Origin: Aaosphaeria pasadenensis
Taxonomy: Eukaryota; Ascomycota; Dothideomycetes; Pleosporales
Length of the DNA stretch: 64,000 bases
NCBI GenBank assembly: GCA_022813625.1
Contig: JAKLMB010000017.1
Location: 124,001 to 188,000 of the forward strand
Direction of reading: 5' to 3'
Shown here: positions 9,636 through 22,028 of the stretch, piece by piece
How positions within the stretch are numbered: position 1 is the stretch's first letter
Layout: each line of letters opens with the position of its first letter
Program-made: the position numbers and the translations under genes
Notes under the pieces: generated by a model
Database searches by the model: none
Told to the model about the DNA's origin: nothing
Seen by the model: only the letters and a program-made list of their open reading frames with translations

Positions 9636-12600
9636 TCAGCCAAGGATTTCATTGAGTCGTTCACTGAGTCCCGGAGTCCCTGGCTCGGTTCCTGGCGTTG
9701 TGACCTGAGGCACCAGATCCTTCATCATGTTGACGAGATCCACGGCTCTGAAGGGCTTTTGCATGACTCGATCCTATACGAAGATTAGCAATTAAATCGC
9801 GTCTTTCAAGACAAAAAACTTACGGCTCCAGCATCCATGGCGGTCATGATCTGCTCTTGTCGGACATTGGCAGTCACTGCAATAATTGGCAGAGGTTCCG
9901 GTAACTTCCCATCATGCTGTTTCTTTCGGATTTCTCGCATTGCGCTCAAGCCGTCAAGAACGGGCATCTCCAGGTCCATGAGAACGACGTCAAAGCTCGA
10001 CTTCTCTAGGGTGTTCAAAGCCTCGAGGCCATGGTTCGCTACTTCCACGGTACATCCAGCTTTCCGGAGCTGTTTGCCGAGTACCTTTTGATTGATGAGG
10101 TTATCTTCGACGAGGAGAACGTGGAGTTGCTGTTGGTCTTTGGTTCCGCTACTCTGCTGCATGAGCTCGCTCAATGTCTGAGGCTTCCTTTCGACTCTCC
10201 TCGTCTTCACATAGAAGCCAAATGTGGAGCCCTCACCGGGAGAGGATGAAACCCCTATCTCGCCACCTTGCTTTTCGGATAATTCTTTTGAGATGAACAG
10301 GCCCAAACCACTGCCTCCGTATTTCACGTGTGTGCGCACGTTGGCTTGCCCGAACCGCTCGAATATCTTATGGATTTCCTTCCCCTTCAGTCCAATGCCG
10401 GTATCCTTGACCATGAAGGTGAGGAAGACTTCTTCTCCATGTCCCCATTCTGAATTTGCGGTAACATCGCAGAAGTCTTTCGATTTATCAGCCCAAAACA
10501 TATCCGAAGGGAAAAGGTTGCGTGGTGCGAAAAGGGAGGCGCCGTAGCGAATAGATATACGAGGTTCCGACGTGGTCTTGACGAATTTTATCGCATTTGT
10601 GAGAAGGTTGATGAAGATCTGGGTGACGCGGGAAGGATCTAGGTACAGATAATCTACCGATGTCTGGAAGATCGATGGATCTGCTTTGACGTCGTAACGA
10701 ATGCCGTTAGATTTCAGTTCGGCTTCGAAAATTGCTACAATGGAGTTGATCAACTTCGCAGGTTTCACTGCGCTTGGTGTTATCGACAAAAGCATAGAAT
10801 CCAGTTTGCTAAGCGTTAGGACATCATCGATAATGCGCTTCTGATGATGTGCACATTCCATGATGATATTCGCCGAGGAAACGTTCTCCTTCAATACGTC
10901 CAGGTATTGCTGTGGGACATCGGCCGTCTTCGATTGGTACTCCTCTAGAGAGTTACTGATACCATCAGCGCAATGCACAATCGCGCTCAATGGATTGCGC
11001 ATTTCGTGAGACACCACATCGATGAAAGCTTCTTGCTGTCTCTTGGCCTCTCTTGCCTCGGCAGCCAGTCTAGCTTGGAATGTTTGCGCCCATTTCAGTT
11101 TGCTGATGTCTGTAGCGCATGCCATTATCGATTTGACTTGCCCATCCTCTCTGTATGGGAATGCAAGCACTTGGATCTGGGAAGGCTCGGGATCTCCTAC
11201 AGGAGAGGTGTACAATCGCTTCAGTCGAAGTTCGACCGATACATGATGGTTTGCGCCCTTCACAAGGCTTTCCCAAACTTCTTTAGCTGTGGGTTTATCC
11301 TCGTCTATGAAAACATCGAAAAAGGCCAATTTTTCCAGTTGTTCCTGTGCCGTCGTCCCGCAGAGGCTATAATAGTGGTCGTTCGCCCATAACATGTTTC
11401 CATCCAGTGAGATGTGGACCATTCCAACGGAAGCATGCTCGATGAGATGACGCAATTTGGTGTCGCTGAAAGCAAGATCATTCTCCAGCTGCTGTTGGCG
11501 CATCTGTGCTTCCTCTGCATTCACAGCAGCCACTATGATGCTGGACACCATGCGCGAAAGATCCTTTAGAAACTGCTGACACTCATCGTCGAAGGGTCGA
11601 CAAGGATTCGTGCCCACGATCAGGTATCCGAAGGATCGAGAACCGCTTATTATAGGAAGCACAGCGATCTTATTCGAAGGTGAGCCGAACCCTCGCCAGG
11701 AAATCGAACCAAAACGTTCATCATAGTCTATTATACGTATGCTTGAGCCGGCAAGCCGACAGTCGGGAATGATTCCTTCGTCGCTGTCAATACTTTGCCC
11801 GTCTACGAGTAGATTGTGACCCTGAGGAAGACCGATTTGCCCTCTTAGGCGCAGTGTGGTAGGTCCTTTGGTGGTGTCAGTTTCGTATAACATCGCCAAT
11901 GGAATATCGTTTCCGTTTGTTTCGAGGGTTGTCAGGATATGGTCGCACGCGCGGTCTGGTTGGAAGTCGGGCACAGAAGCCATTCGATTCAGCATCATCG
12001 TCCGCCGCTCAGCCAGTCGCTGGCTCGTAACCTCGAATAATGAGTTGTAGAAGCCTTCAGGTTTGTTGGTAGGACCACTGCTCATGGGAACGAAGTTGCC
12101 ATTGAAGAATGCCCTGTTCAAGTTAGTACGACACACCAGATATGTCCTTGCCTTAATCATACTCTTCGCGCCATCCTTTCCTTTCTACCATCAGCGACAC
12201 AGCTGAAGAATAGTCCACGCCCCTACCGGTTTCGGCAGCTTTATCGAAATATTCCTTGATATACGGCCATAGGTCTGGATATCCTTCGATAAAGGGCGAG
12301 CCCATGAGTTTCGGGTGCGCCTGGGCGGATAGAGGCATGTAGGCTTCATTGTAAATGGCTACGTAGTCGGGGCCCCTACGTTTGCAAGGTCAGATTGGTA
12401 CATTCACATTCGAGAAGACGTTGAGCCTACCCACCACCATAAACATGCAGCTCGAGAGTCTGCAAGAACTAAGCGCGTGAATAGACGCAGGGTGGAATCC
12501 CACGTCTCTAATGGGCCCAGCTTGGTTCGCGACCAATCAGTCGATCTGAAGAAACGGACATGGTCCGTTTGGGGAAGATCCTCAGTCCAATCGTAGGGTT

Positions 12601-12685
12601 CTTTGGCCCCCAGCGCTCCTGTGGGTGGTGGGAGAGCAGCTGCAAGTTCACCAGTCTCGGGAGGCGGGGTGGGCATGTCGTGCAT
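9636..12685 (-). CDS. Hybrid histidine kinase (PAS-GAF-PAS-HisKA-HATPase-REC), 963 aa
   Basis: Fungal hybrid sensor kinase that autophosphorylates a His, passes the phosphate to its own receiver Asp and then to a YPD1-type phosphotransfer protein. Exons on the minus strand are 12685-12435, 12375-12163, 12113-9824 and 9773-9636; the introns are 49-59 nt and the joined CDS is divisible by three. The N-terminus contains an STDWSRTKLGPLETW PAS-like segment continuing over intron 1 as CLWWGPDYVAIYNEAY. A GAF-like region and a PAS domain (HLIEHASVGMVHISLDGN) follow. The H-box VVSHEMRNPLSA puts the phospho-acceptor at His524. The ATPase shows NLLTNAIKF, DTGIGL and GGSGLGLFIS. The receiver has LLVEDN, acceptor Asp868 (LMDLEMPVLDG) and the KPF lysine encoded only by the last exon. 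No transmembrane segment was seen, so it is probably cytosolic. The ATG at 12685 is the first in frame; an upstream exon cannot be excluded. The ligand is unknown. Confidence 0.9.
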
Positions 12686-14614
12686 CGTTATACGACTCTG
12701 CAGCAGCAAGGAGGGCTACTCGAGGACGGGGTAAGGGGGCTGGTGTGGCAGCATGGCTGAAGTTGGAATTGCAAGTTGTAAGTGCAAAAGAGCACGTTGG
12801 CCTGGGGTATATGACATGACATGTCTTCTTTTTTAGTTTTGGGCGAGCAGCACCCCTCCCGATCAATCGACTCCACTCTGGCGTAGCGAGCGCAAGTATG
12901 TGTGCCTGGTCCTGGTTGCTCACTGGGTTTAACTGCACCTTGAAAGCGTGGATGCGCCGCGAATCGTGCCGGGAAATCGACCTGGCGGATCCGAATCAAG
13001 CGCTTGGGGAATCACGTGCAATGAACCAGTTGTATGCACGCGCGTATCTGAGAGTGTCCTGCTCTGCATTCTTCTCTGTCGTTGTCTTCTAGCGTTCGAC
13101 TTTCGTCTCTAAAACTTCGGAGAGTACCAAAAAGCTGGGCTGGTCCGGTCCCAATCGCGATCAAACGGTGCCAAATGGGTCTAAGAATGTTCCATCTTGG
13201 AAGCATGTCGTCATATCTTTCAAGCCTCTCGCCTCACATTCCAATAGCGTCCGCGCCAGTGATCCATACCCGATGCCATTCCTACTCGAGACCTAGCATC
13301 TCAAAGATTTCACTCCACCGCTATTACAGCCTGAACACAGTCGTGTCTCGAAGAATTCATTGAAAATGCAAACATCGATGAAGAGAGTGCATTTTAGACA
13401 CAGGGTTGCAAATAACTGTCCGAATCTCTGTCTTGTCGAGGTCTTTGCGAACAGCATCCCGGCAAGACAGTACGCTGCATCGAAGGCAAGTCGTTTGAGT
13501 TTCTCCACTATGTCTTAGATCCTGTAAAGCCATAATGCGGACCATTGGTTGGGCCCGGAGGCCGGCAACGCCACCTATTGCAAATACCCTGCTTAACGAA
13601 ACGGCCGTAAAGAGCATCCAGACTCGTGAAGGGGTCCTTGCTACTCGTAAAGTGGAAGCGTCAGTGGAAGTTGAACGTTGCAAGTGCAGGCAACGGTCAT
13701 GTTCACAACCGTCTCGTAAGATCAATGTGGATCTAGGTCAACCCTCAATCCTCGAAACCTACTCTGTGAGTGTTCCGAAATTAGACTAGATCGTAAGATC
13801 TCACATCGGATCTCGCATGTCTCTCCCCACACTCCTTCGCGTAGTCATGTGCTTGACGAATGCAGACAACTCCCTCAACTCTAACACAGCAAACCAAACA
13901 GCGAGATTGAGACATGCATACAATATGATGGCTTTTTGAAGACATGCTGATCAGCAACCAGTGATTCATGAGTTGCAGTAATCAAAGGCTGCCAGATGGA
14001 AAACCTCATTTCTCCGATGTGACGGCTACGATGCGCGACAGAAGAAAACATACGCATCCGACCCCCTGGTACGAATTGGACCCTTTGGAGATTTTCTTGC
14101 CCTGAAATTTCTCCATATAGCGACACCGACATGCTATAACCTGTATTGATCCCGGGGCGTGACCTTTCCATTCACTGCATCACTATAGGAAGAGTCAACT
14201 TACGGAAATGCAACACAAATCCGAACGGTCGACCTCGTGACCGTATCGGAAGACGAACCTGTGAGCAGGTGCTTCGGCTTCACATACGGTATTTACTGGA
14301 AACATTACTTCCAGCATTATTACCTGTTGTCAATGCGGCAAGGAAGAATATCTCCGGCTGTAGCAAGCAACTATCTACAGCCACTATGAAGAAAAACTCC
14401 CGAGATGCTTTCCGTACCAAATGCGGGGATCGCGAGCCCCATAACCGCTAACCCACAACAGCCTCGCTCCCCCAGACGATCTCCACGACACTGCCTCTCC
14501 ATCTCCAGATTGGGTATCTGGGGCGAGTACATCTCAATTTCACACTGGTCACTCGAGGATTATCCGACAATCAGCCATCAGTCTTTCAGGAACAGCCGTC
14601 CCTGGTCGGGTTAC
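12686..14614. other. Intergenic between divergent genes, no gene seen
   Basis: Nearly 2 kb shared upstream region of the divergently transcribed histidine kinase and tannase genes. Several 60-120-codon frames occur on both strands but overlap each other and show no domain. Confidence 0.45.
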
Positions 14615-14622
14615 TATAAATA
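14615..14622 (+). promoter_or_regulatory. TATA box of the tannase/feruloyl esterase gene
   Basis: TATAAATA lies 67 bp before the ATG at 14682. Confidence 0.55.
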
Positions 14623-14681
14623 CCATGGGAAATCCGTGCTGAACAAGGCATCTATCAGGGTGTCTTGATCACATATCCACG

Positions 14682-16324
14682 ATGAAATTGGCCGTGGCTA
14701 CATTTTCTGCTCTTTTCGGTATAGCATGCGCGAATGAGAATCGATATCCAAGTCAAAATGACTTCCAGGCAGCGTGCTCGAGCTTTATCCCGAAGTTGAA
14801 CATCGAACATGCAACCGTGCAGTTTGCTGAATATGTTCCGGCCGGCACCAATCTAAGTATATCAGACAGGAACGTAACTTGCGGTAGCCCATGGCAGGTG
14901 GTTGCTGTCGACATCTGCAGGGTTGGTGTCCATGTCGCTACGTCGACATGCTCAGGCATCGTGTCAGAAGCTTGGTTGCCTGCGAACTGGACTGGCAGAT
15001 TCTTAGGCACAGGAAACGGTGGTTTGAACGGCTGCATCAATTATCCAGATCTGGCCTATGGAGTTGAGCTAGGGTTTGCGACAGTAGGAGCCAACAATGG
15101 TCATAACGGTACCAGTGGTGGCGCCTTCTTCAATAGTCCTGAAGTTCTCGAAGACTTCGTATATCGATCGTAAGTCGACCTTGATCTCATACTCCTTTCT
15201 CGAGGCTTATCATCCTGGTTAGGGTTCACACCAACGTCATTACTGGTAAAGAAATCACGAGAACCTTTTATGGTGAACCGCACACGAAATCGTACTACTT
15301 GGGATGCTCGACCGGTGGACGCCAGGGTTTCAAGGAGGCGCAAGATTTCTCAGAGGATTTCGATGGCATCGTTGCTGGCGCGCCCGCTTTTGACTGGAAC
15401 GACCTGATGTCGTGGACTGGAAGGTTTTTCACCATTACCGGCGATAACACGAGCGACACCTTTGTACCTCAAAACCTCTGGCCTCTCATCCACGAAGACG
15501 TTCTTAAGCAATGTGACGGGCTCGATGGCGTGGAAGACGGCATACTCGAGAACCCCAAGCTCTGCAACTACGATTCAGCAGGCTTGATTTGCTCTGAAGG
15601 AGAAACAGAGAACTGCCTGACCCCAACGCAATCCAATACGGTGCAACAGCTACTGTCCCCTCTTACGTCTGCAGATGGCACCGTGCTTTACCCACGTCTC
15701 CAACCCGGATCAGAGATTGGAGCTGCCGCACGCCAATTCACTGGTGAGCCAGGGCCGTACCCCTACGACTGGTACCGCTGGGCCATATACAATGACTCAA
15801 CCTGGGATCCAGCCTCGCTCAACTACTCTGACTACGAGTTTGCGAACTACGTTAACCCGTTCAACATCGCGACATGGAAAGGTGACCTCAGTGATGCAAA
15901 GGACCGCGGCGTCAAGATCCTCCACTACCACGGTCTCGAAGATCCGGCCATCACGTCTGAAATCTCGCCAGTATACTACGAACACGTCAGCTCGACTATG
16001 GGTCTGCCGCCCTCTGAGCTGGACGCGTTTTATCGGTTCTTCCAATTGAGCGGTACCGCTCACTGTACGGGTGGTGCCGGCGCAAGCGTCGTCGGCCAGA
16101 GATATCCTGCTGTGGGCAGCTTCGATCCGAAGGAGAATGTTCTCATGGCCGTGGTTGACTGGGTTGAGAATGGCAATGCGCCAGAGTACATCACTGGAAC
16201 GAAGTGGGTGAATGGCACGAAGAGTTCAGGGGTCGACTACAAGCGAAGGCATTGCAAGTATCCCAAGACGAACCACTTCAAGGGTGGCGATGCAAAGAAT
16301 CCAGATAGTTGGGAGTGTGAGTAG
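14682..16324 (+). CDS. Secreted tannase / feruloyl esterase (529 aa)
   Basis: Secreted carboxylester hydrolase of the tannase/feruloyl esterase family (PF07519 type), acting on ferulate esters of plant wall polysaccharide or on gallate esters of tannins; the substrate is not decidable here. Exons are 14682-15169 and 15223-16324. The 53-nt intron 15170-15222 (GTAAGT...GGTTAG) splits a Ser codon. A signal peptide (MKLAVATFSALFGIACA) starts the protein. The nucleophile elbow GCSTGGRQG gives Ser192, HGLEDPAI gives Asp403 and GTAHCTGG gives His443. Cys191 and Cys444 flank Ser and His, the CS-D-HC disulfide-linked triad known for this family. Several N-x-S/T sites fit glycosylation. Length and spacing match fungal members of about 520-550 residues. 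Confidence 0.93.
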
Positions 16325-16620
16325 GAGTCGTGGGTGGTCAAATGAAAAACTTCATCAATGTTGAGCCATACGTTCCCAGAATCTATGCCATGGTGATCGC
16401 GTACTCTATTACTACATCAGTACCACATTGTGCGTTCTTCATATTGACCTGCTCAACAAGTATCAACTTCGACCTCATCCACAGCTATGACTCAATTGAC
16501 TCCCAACATTCATCTCACTTCCACCTCTTACATGTATGTATCATCTCCAGACAATCGGTGTCATCTTCCATCACCACGGTTATACTCTATCGAATCTCAA
16601 CAATATCTCACATCGCGACA

Positions 16621-16627
16621 TATAAAA
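16621..16627 (+). promoter_or_regulatory. TATA box of the Tyr/Pro-rich protein gene
   Basis: TATAAAA lies 63 bp before the ATG at 16684 and helps choose that ATG over an upstream in-frame extension. Confidence 0.45.
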
Positions 16628-16683
16628 ACCATGGCCAGGAGCCCTTCACCATCCCTTCCACCCCATCTCATAAACCATCCAAA

Positions 16684-17808
16684 ATGTCCGCATACAACGC
16701 CGTCTACACCACAGACCCACGAAACCACACCCTCTATACCACACCCTCACGCCCCTACAACCCCTACTACACAGCAACAGCCACACACCCACAAAACCAC
16801 ACCATCTACACCACACCCTCACAAACCTACGACCCCTACTACACCACAACCTCACACCCCTACGCCCCCTACTACACAGCAACAAGCACACACCCTTACG
16901 ACCCATACTACACCACAACCTCACACCCCTACTACCCCCCCTACTACTACACAACAACCACCCCCTACACCACTGCCCTATACCCATACCCCTACTACCC
17001 CCCATACTACGCAGTACCAGCAGTAAACCCACCCTACCCCATCCCCATCGCCATCACCATCACCAACCAAAACCAAGTCATCTACTACACCCCCTACGGC
17101 CCGGTCCTAATCATCTTCCACCCCCCACCACCGCCAACATACTACGAACCGTACTACATCCCGCGCCCGCGCCCGTTCCCGAGCGAACAGTCTGAGCCTG
17201 GTTCCCCTGTCAAAGGTCCGGGGCGCGAGGGGCCGCTTGTGGTGGGGAAGGCGGCGGAGGGGGACGTGGACGCGGATGCGGATCCAGAGGGAGATGGAGA
17301 AGGGGGTACCAAGCGCCGGAAGGAGATTGTGGATTTCTGGGACGGCAAGGGGAAGCCGGAGATTGATAGGGAGGGGTGGTTTTTCAACGGGAGGCTGAGA
17401 ATGAGGACGCCGGTTGGGGGGTGGGATAGGGTGGTGGATGGGACGTGGGGAGGGTTAGGACAGCAGAAACGGCAAGAGGGGCAGCCAGAGGGGAAGCAAG
17501 AGGGGGAGCAGCAGGGACAGCAGAAGCAAGAAAAGCAAGAGCAGCAGCCAGAGGGGGAGCAGCAACAAGAGCAACCGCCAGCGGAGTACAAAAGACCACG
17601 CCGGGGCTGCAGAGCCGGGAAAAAGAAGAATAAGAAGAAGCAAAGGGAAGCTGAACGGGCGGCGAGGGAGGGGGCTGATGGGACGGGGACGGGGACGGGG
17701 ACGGGGACGGGGACGACGACGACGAGTGCAGAGGGGGAATCTTCGTCTCGGTGTTGTAATTCAGGCGCGGAGGAGTCGAAAGAAGATTGGCTTGGGTTTT
17801 GGATTTAG
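16684..17808 (+). CDS. Tyr/Pro/Thr-repeat protein with charged Gln/Lys-rich tail (374 aa)
   Basis: Unrecognised low-complexity protein, single exon. Residues about 1-120 are degenerate repeats built from YDPYYTTTSHPY-like units, rich in Tyr, Pro and Thr with hardly any charge. A middle segment (KRRKEIVDFWDGKGKPEID, then REGWFFNGRLRMRTPVGGW) looks like a small folded or motif-bearing core. A Gln/Glu/Lys tract, a basic cluster (GKKKNKKKQREAERAAREG) and a Gly-Thr run encoded by a GGGACG hexanucleotide repeat (about 17680-17715) follow. There is no signal peptide at the chosen start. Codon use switches sharply from C-rich in the repeat half to G/A-rich in the tail. The frame stays open further upstream, so a longer N-terminus is possible. 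Function unknown; a prion-like or phase-separating role would be speculation. Confidence 0.6.
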   Translation: MSAYNAVYTTDPRNHTLYTTPSRPYNPYYTATATHPQNHTIYTTPSQTYDPYYTTTSHPYAPYYTATSTHPYDPYYTTTSHPYYPPYYYTTTTPYTTALYPYPYYPPYYAVPAVNPPYPIPIAITITNQNQVIYYTPYGPVLIIFHPPPPPTYYEPYYIPRPRPFPSEQSEPGSPVKGPGREGPLVVGKAAEGDVDADADPEGDGEGGTKRRKEIVDFWDGKGKPEIDREGWFFNGRLRMRTPVGGWDRVVDGTWGGLGQQKRQEGQPEGKQEGEQQGQQKQEKQEQQPEGEQQQEQPPAEYKRPRRGCRAGKKKNKKKQREAERAAREGADGTGTGTGTGTGTTTTSAEGESSSRCCNSGAEESKEDWLGFWI

Positions 17809-18294
17809 AGATTTTAATGATCGTGTGTACGAATCTGATGCATGTGGTTTTGGGTGTTTTTGGGTGTTTTGGATACCCGCTGCGAATAAATGGCTATTTC
17901 TTTCTGTGAATACTTGGGGGGGTAGAATCAATACTGTTCAACTGTTCACTTTACCCTTGGGTGCGTGTGCGTGTATTCGTGATGGTTTTTTTTCGGATAA
18001 GGGCAGGGGAGGGAAAGGATTTCACTAAATTTGAACCGATTAATAACGACCGTGAAAAGCAAGGAGGAAAAGTGTCGTTCATGTGAAAATCTGTCTTGTA
18101 TTCGACGTATGTGGTATCTACTAACAACTAACCCTCCCAATAGGTACTCTAATCTAGCACATGCCCCGGCAAAAAAGGGGTTCTCTAACATACCAAAAAC
18201 ATAGCGAAGAAAAAGTATAGTGGATATCAAAAGAAGGAGTATACAGCAAAAACAACGATTCAAAAATGAAAAGGGAAATGGGATATAGAAATGT
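17809..18294. other. 3' intergenic between convergent genes
   Basis: Shared 3' flank of the plus-strand Tyr/Pro-rich gene and the minus-strand permease. Homopolymer-rich, with no coding signature. Confidence 0.5.
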
Positions 18295-20095
18295 CTAAAC
18301 GGTCTCAGGGACCTTGTCGACAGCGACGACGTGTCCGCTGGCCATCTTCTGCGCGGCGGCCTCGACGGCGCCAACGGGACCGACGTAGCCGCGGTCCTTG
18401 ATGACGAACCACCACGCGGCGACGAGGGCGGTCATGCCACCGACGATGACGCAGGAGTAGTTCATGCTTGTTGTGTCGAAGGGGACGGCGTAGGGGAAGC
18501 AGTAGATGACGACCCAGACGGCGATGTAGGAGGAGGCGAGCGTGGCGACCGGGTAGTAAATGTAATCGGGCATGCTGAAGGGGCCGGGGGTGATGTAACG
18601 GCGGCGGGTGATGAGGTTGGGGAGGATGAAGGCGATGTACGAGAGGGAGGAGAGGATGATGAAGGAGCCAATGAAGGCGGAGAAGGCGGTCGAGTTGCCG
18701 ACGTAGATCAGGCCGAGGATGGTGTTGATGACGCCGCAGACGATGGTCGCGTTGAAGGGGTTCTCGAAGCGAGGAGAGATGTGGCCGGTCCAGTCGGAGA
18801 AGGGGGTCGCGCGGTCGCGGCCGAGGGTCCAGAGCATGCGACCTGCGGTGATGTAGCCGCCAATGTTGGTGGAGATCGTGGGCAAGAAGATGACGATGAG
18901 AAGACCGAGGGAGCCGGCGCGCGTGCCGGTTGCCTGGCGGTAGAGCTCGGCGAGAGGGAATGGCCAGGGGTTGTCGAGGAGGCTGGCGAGGTCGTTGACG
19001 GAGTAGAAGATGGCGATCACGTAGCAGAAGGCGGTGATGAAGCCGACGACGTACTGGGCGAGGATGGCGCGAGGGATGTTGCGACGGGGTTCAGGGAGTT
19101 CTTCTGCCATATGGGAGACGCAGTCACTGGAGATGGATGTGTTAGTTGATGCACTCAAACACTGTGTGAAGGGGGGCTTACGGTGTTCCGACGGCAAAAG
19201 CGCCGTTCAACATGCCAGCACAGAAGACGAAGCCATCACTGCTCCAGCCGGTTTGGTTGTCCCACTCCTTCCATACGAAGCTGCTGCTGGCATGACCCTG
19301 GCCACCCACGAGGCGGCTGGGCATGATAACGCATACCAAGATGGTGACGAAGACGCCGGCGAGGATGAAGAAGAGTCCAACGTTGGTGAGGGCAGGCAAG
19401 GCGCGGTTGGCGAAGAGAACGACGGCGCATGAAAGCCAGGTGATGATGAGGTAGGCGATGAAGACGTGCCATCTCTCGAATTCGTATCCCTCATGGAAGA
19501 GGCCGTACATGGAGATGACCTGGTTGGCCAAGATGGACGAGATGGAAGCAGTGTTGAAGATCCTGTATAAAGTTCGCTTGTCAGTCACTGATTCGATCTA
19601 TTGATGCACTGGCAATACATACCAGCCAAAGAAATTCCACCAGCCGGCGAAGTAGCCAAGAGGCCTGCCGTACTTTCCACCTACGACAGCAGCCCACTGA
19701 TACACTCCAGAGGAGGAAGGGATGGCAGACGCCATATCAGCAATGCAACTGGCGATCATCCAGTAGAATAGGTTGATGGCGATAAATCCATAGATGACAC
19801 CTGGTGGTCCGCCATTGTAGAGGGCGATAGCCTGTTCATCGTGTTAGTACCGAAGTAACAATATAGTTCACAACCAAAGTCAATGGTAATAAGAGTGACT
19901 TACAATTGATCCTCCAAGAGCAGCCCAGACATTGCCGGTACAAATTCCAATACCGCAGATGTTGAGCAGACTGAAGTTCCTTTGAAGTTCCTGCTTGTGG
20001 CCAGAGGCATTCAAGACCTCGCCAGTCGAGAATGAAGTATCATCGCTATCACCCATGGCGGCCTGCATAGGCTCTTGGGTCTTTTCCTTCTCCAT
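18295..20095 (-). CDS. APC-family amino-acid/GABA/choline permease (537 aa)
   Basis: Plasma-membrane uptake permease of the amino-acid/polyamine/organocation superfamily, closest in layout to fungal GABA/choline permeases (Uga4/Hnm1 type). Minus-strand exons are 20095-19904, 19831-19623, 19562-19182 and 19126-18295, with introns of 55-72 nt; the joined CDS is divisible by three. The hydrophilic N-terminus (MEKEKTQEP...) leads into FSLLNICGIGICTGNVWAAL, the conserved first membrane segment. PSSSGVYQW and GWWNFFGWIFN follow, then CVSHMAEELPEPRRNIPRAI, the family's conserved loop after the fifth or sixth helix. About twelve hydrophobic segments can be counted. The substrate is not assigned. The C-terminus is cytosolic and short. 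Confidence 0.88.
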
Positions 20096-22028
20096 GACTA
20101 CTGATGCAGCAGACCAATAGCAATGGGCAATGGGCAGGAGGCCAGGGGGTGTGGTAATGAGCCGCAAGCGAGGAAGCGGTTTGTGGGGGCGAAGGGGGTG
20201 ATGTGATGTTATCCCTAACGCAGCACGTCTCTCCACAGAGCGAAGAAGACCAAGAGGATGGCGATGGAGAATTGAGTGGGAAGGATCAAGAGAAAAGACA
20301 TTTGCGGCAGGTTATTAAATGCGAAAAAAGGGATGTCTGATATAGAGCTGGAACATGGGAGGCGTCAATGCAGAGGCAGCTTATCTATATCTCGGGTTCA
20401 CAGTGCGTGCATTGTAGCCAACGTAACGGGCGTACATAAGTGAACCATGATGCTGCCCTTCTGATCCCGAACTTCGGTGTGCCTATGCTATGCAATTGCT
20501 CTCTCTTTCTTTCTGTCAGGGCAGGTTCGGCTCCATAGCCTAGGGCTAAAGATTGCGGAGAAGGGCCTTTTCCTGATTGATTCTCTATCGGTTCGTATCG
20601 AGTGGTAGTATGGATGGAGAGGTGTATCAGTGTATCAATGTGTGTGTAATGTAAGTGCAATTGTAATAAGTGTGTACCGTTAAGAGCGTAGAGTGAATGT
20701 TTAGGTGAATGAGTAAGTGTACAAGTAATGAAGTGACTGGATAAAAAGTGGAGGATTCCTTATCTGGGCTGGGATGGGGTTCGAGATAGACTCGTTATCG
20801 ACCAATCACAGGTCAGAGTGGTGGTCCACTAGCGCAATGTCGCTCGCGTAACGGCCATATGTAAAGATATCTTTGATTGATATACTAAAACTACGACGAC
20901 TTACTCCTAGTCCAGTTATCAGAAACCGCAATACAACCAATTGCCAGGCAAGATCAATGCCAGACCAGGCCAGACCAGACCAAATCGAACCTCACTAGAT
21001 CGCCAACCGTCCCCATCGTTCAATGCATCGTTTTGTCAGTCTCTTAGGTACGTGCATATGGTATCCTCGTAGTTTATGAGTAGCTAGTCAGTAGTTCCCA
21101 TCAGCCCAGTGAACAATCAGTCAGTCAATCAGCTAATTCATCTGTCAATCAATCAAGTCGGGATGTTCCCGGATCATTGTCTTCGTTCCACTTCCAAATA
21201 CGATTGATTCTACTCCGTGATCTTTAGCTTTATTCCCGAGATCATAGAATCTCCTTAGAAGACGTGAGAGATTGCTTTGCTTCCGTCTATCTTTCTTCTC
21301 TGGTCATCCAATTCCCTAGACCGTTGATTCGTCAGATATAGGGCTGTCTATGTGAAGCTTAATTGCAGACCCTGACCCCGGATGGCCTTAACCGATTATA
21401 AAACACCCGACCAACACTGACTGACCACAAGAGCCACGCTCATTACGAGCACTGCATTGCACATCGTCGGATATAATGTGTGTAGCCATCGGGTCGGGTC
21501 CAGCAGCCTCTCGTATCACGCATGATGATCCACATCGTGTTTCTGTCTCGTCGTGAGGCGACTCTCATACGAATTCGCTGTGGCGAGCAAGGCGTGGGGG
21601 TGACTCGCATGGTTCCAATTACCCGTCAAGTTGGAATGCACTGGAGAAGCACATCGTTCGCGTGCGAAAGAGTCCTTCATTGGTCGCTGCAGAAACAAGC
21701 ATCTGTCTCACAAGCTGCCGGTAGTGCGTGGTCGAGACGTTGAATCAGATCCTCTATATTCGCCAATCGCAAGGCTGTCGCTAAAATATATTACAATTCC
21801 CATGAGTTAAAATTTCTACAAGACTGACTGATCGATTCTCGAAAGCGATAATCGGTCGCATAAAGGTGGTGGCGAAATCCTGAAGAAACCACCACCCGCC
21901 AGACCACACGCCCAATACTCCTAACCTTTTTGATCCCATTCACCATTTGTCCCCCCCGATTTCCCCCCCCGAAAGCGTGAGCGCCCGTGTTCTAGAATAT
22001 AATATCAAACGTAACAGCACAGCAGCAC
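20096..22028. other. Intergenic, no gene seen
   Basis: About 1.9 kb containing the permease promoter region and the 3' flank of the GFA-domain gene. Pyrimidine/AT-rich stretches and CAAT/CAGT-type short repeats (around 20940-21150) are visible, but no coding signature. Confidence 0.45.

Noticed and set aside
16487..17026. 179-codon Thr/Pro/His-rich plus frame overlapping the Tyr/Pro-rich gene
   Set aside because: Frame-shifted reading of the same C-rich repeats. It begins upstream and ends inside the longer frame, which has the better TATA and ATG placement.
18331..19149. 272-codon plus-strand open frame rich in Gly, Asp and Glu
   Set aside because: Antisense shadow of the GC-biased last exon of the permease gene.
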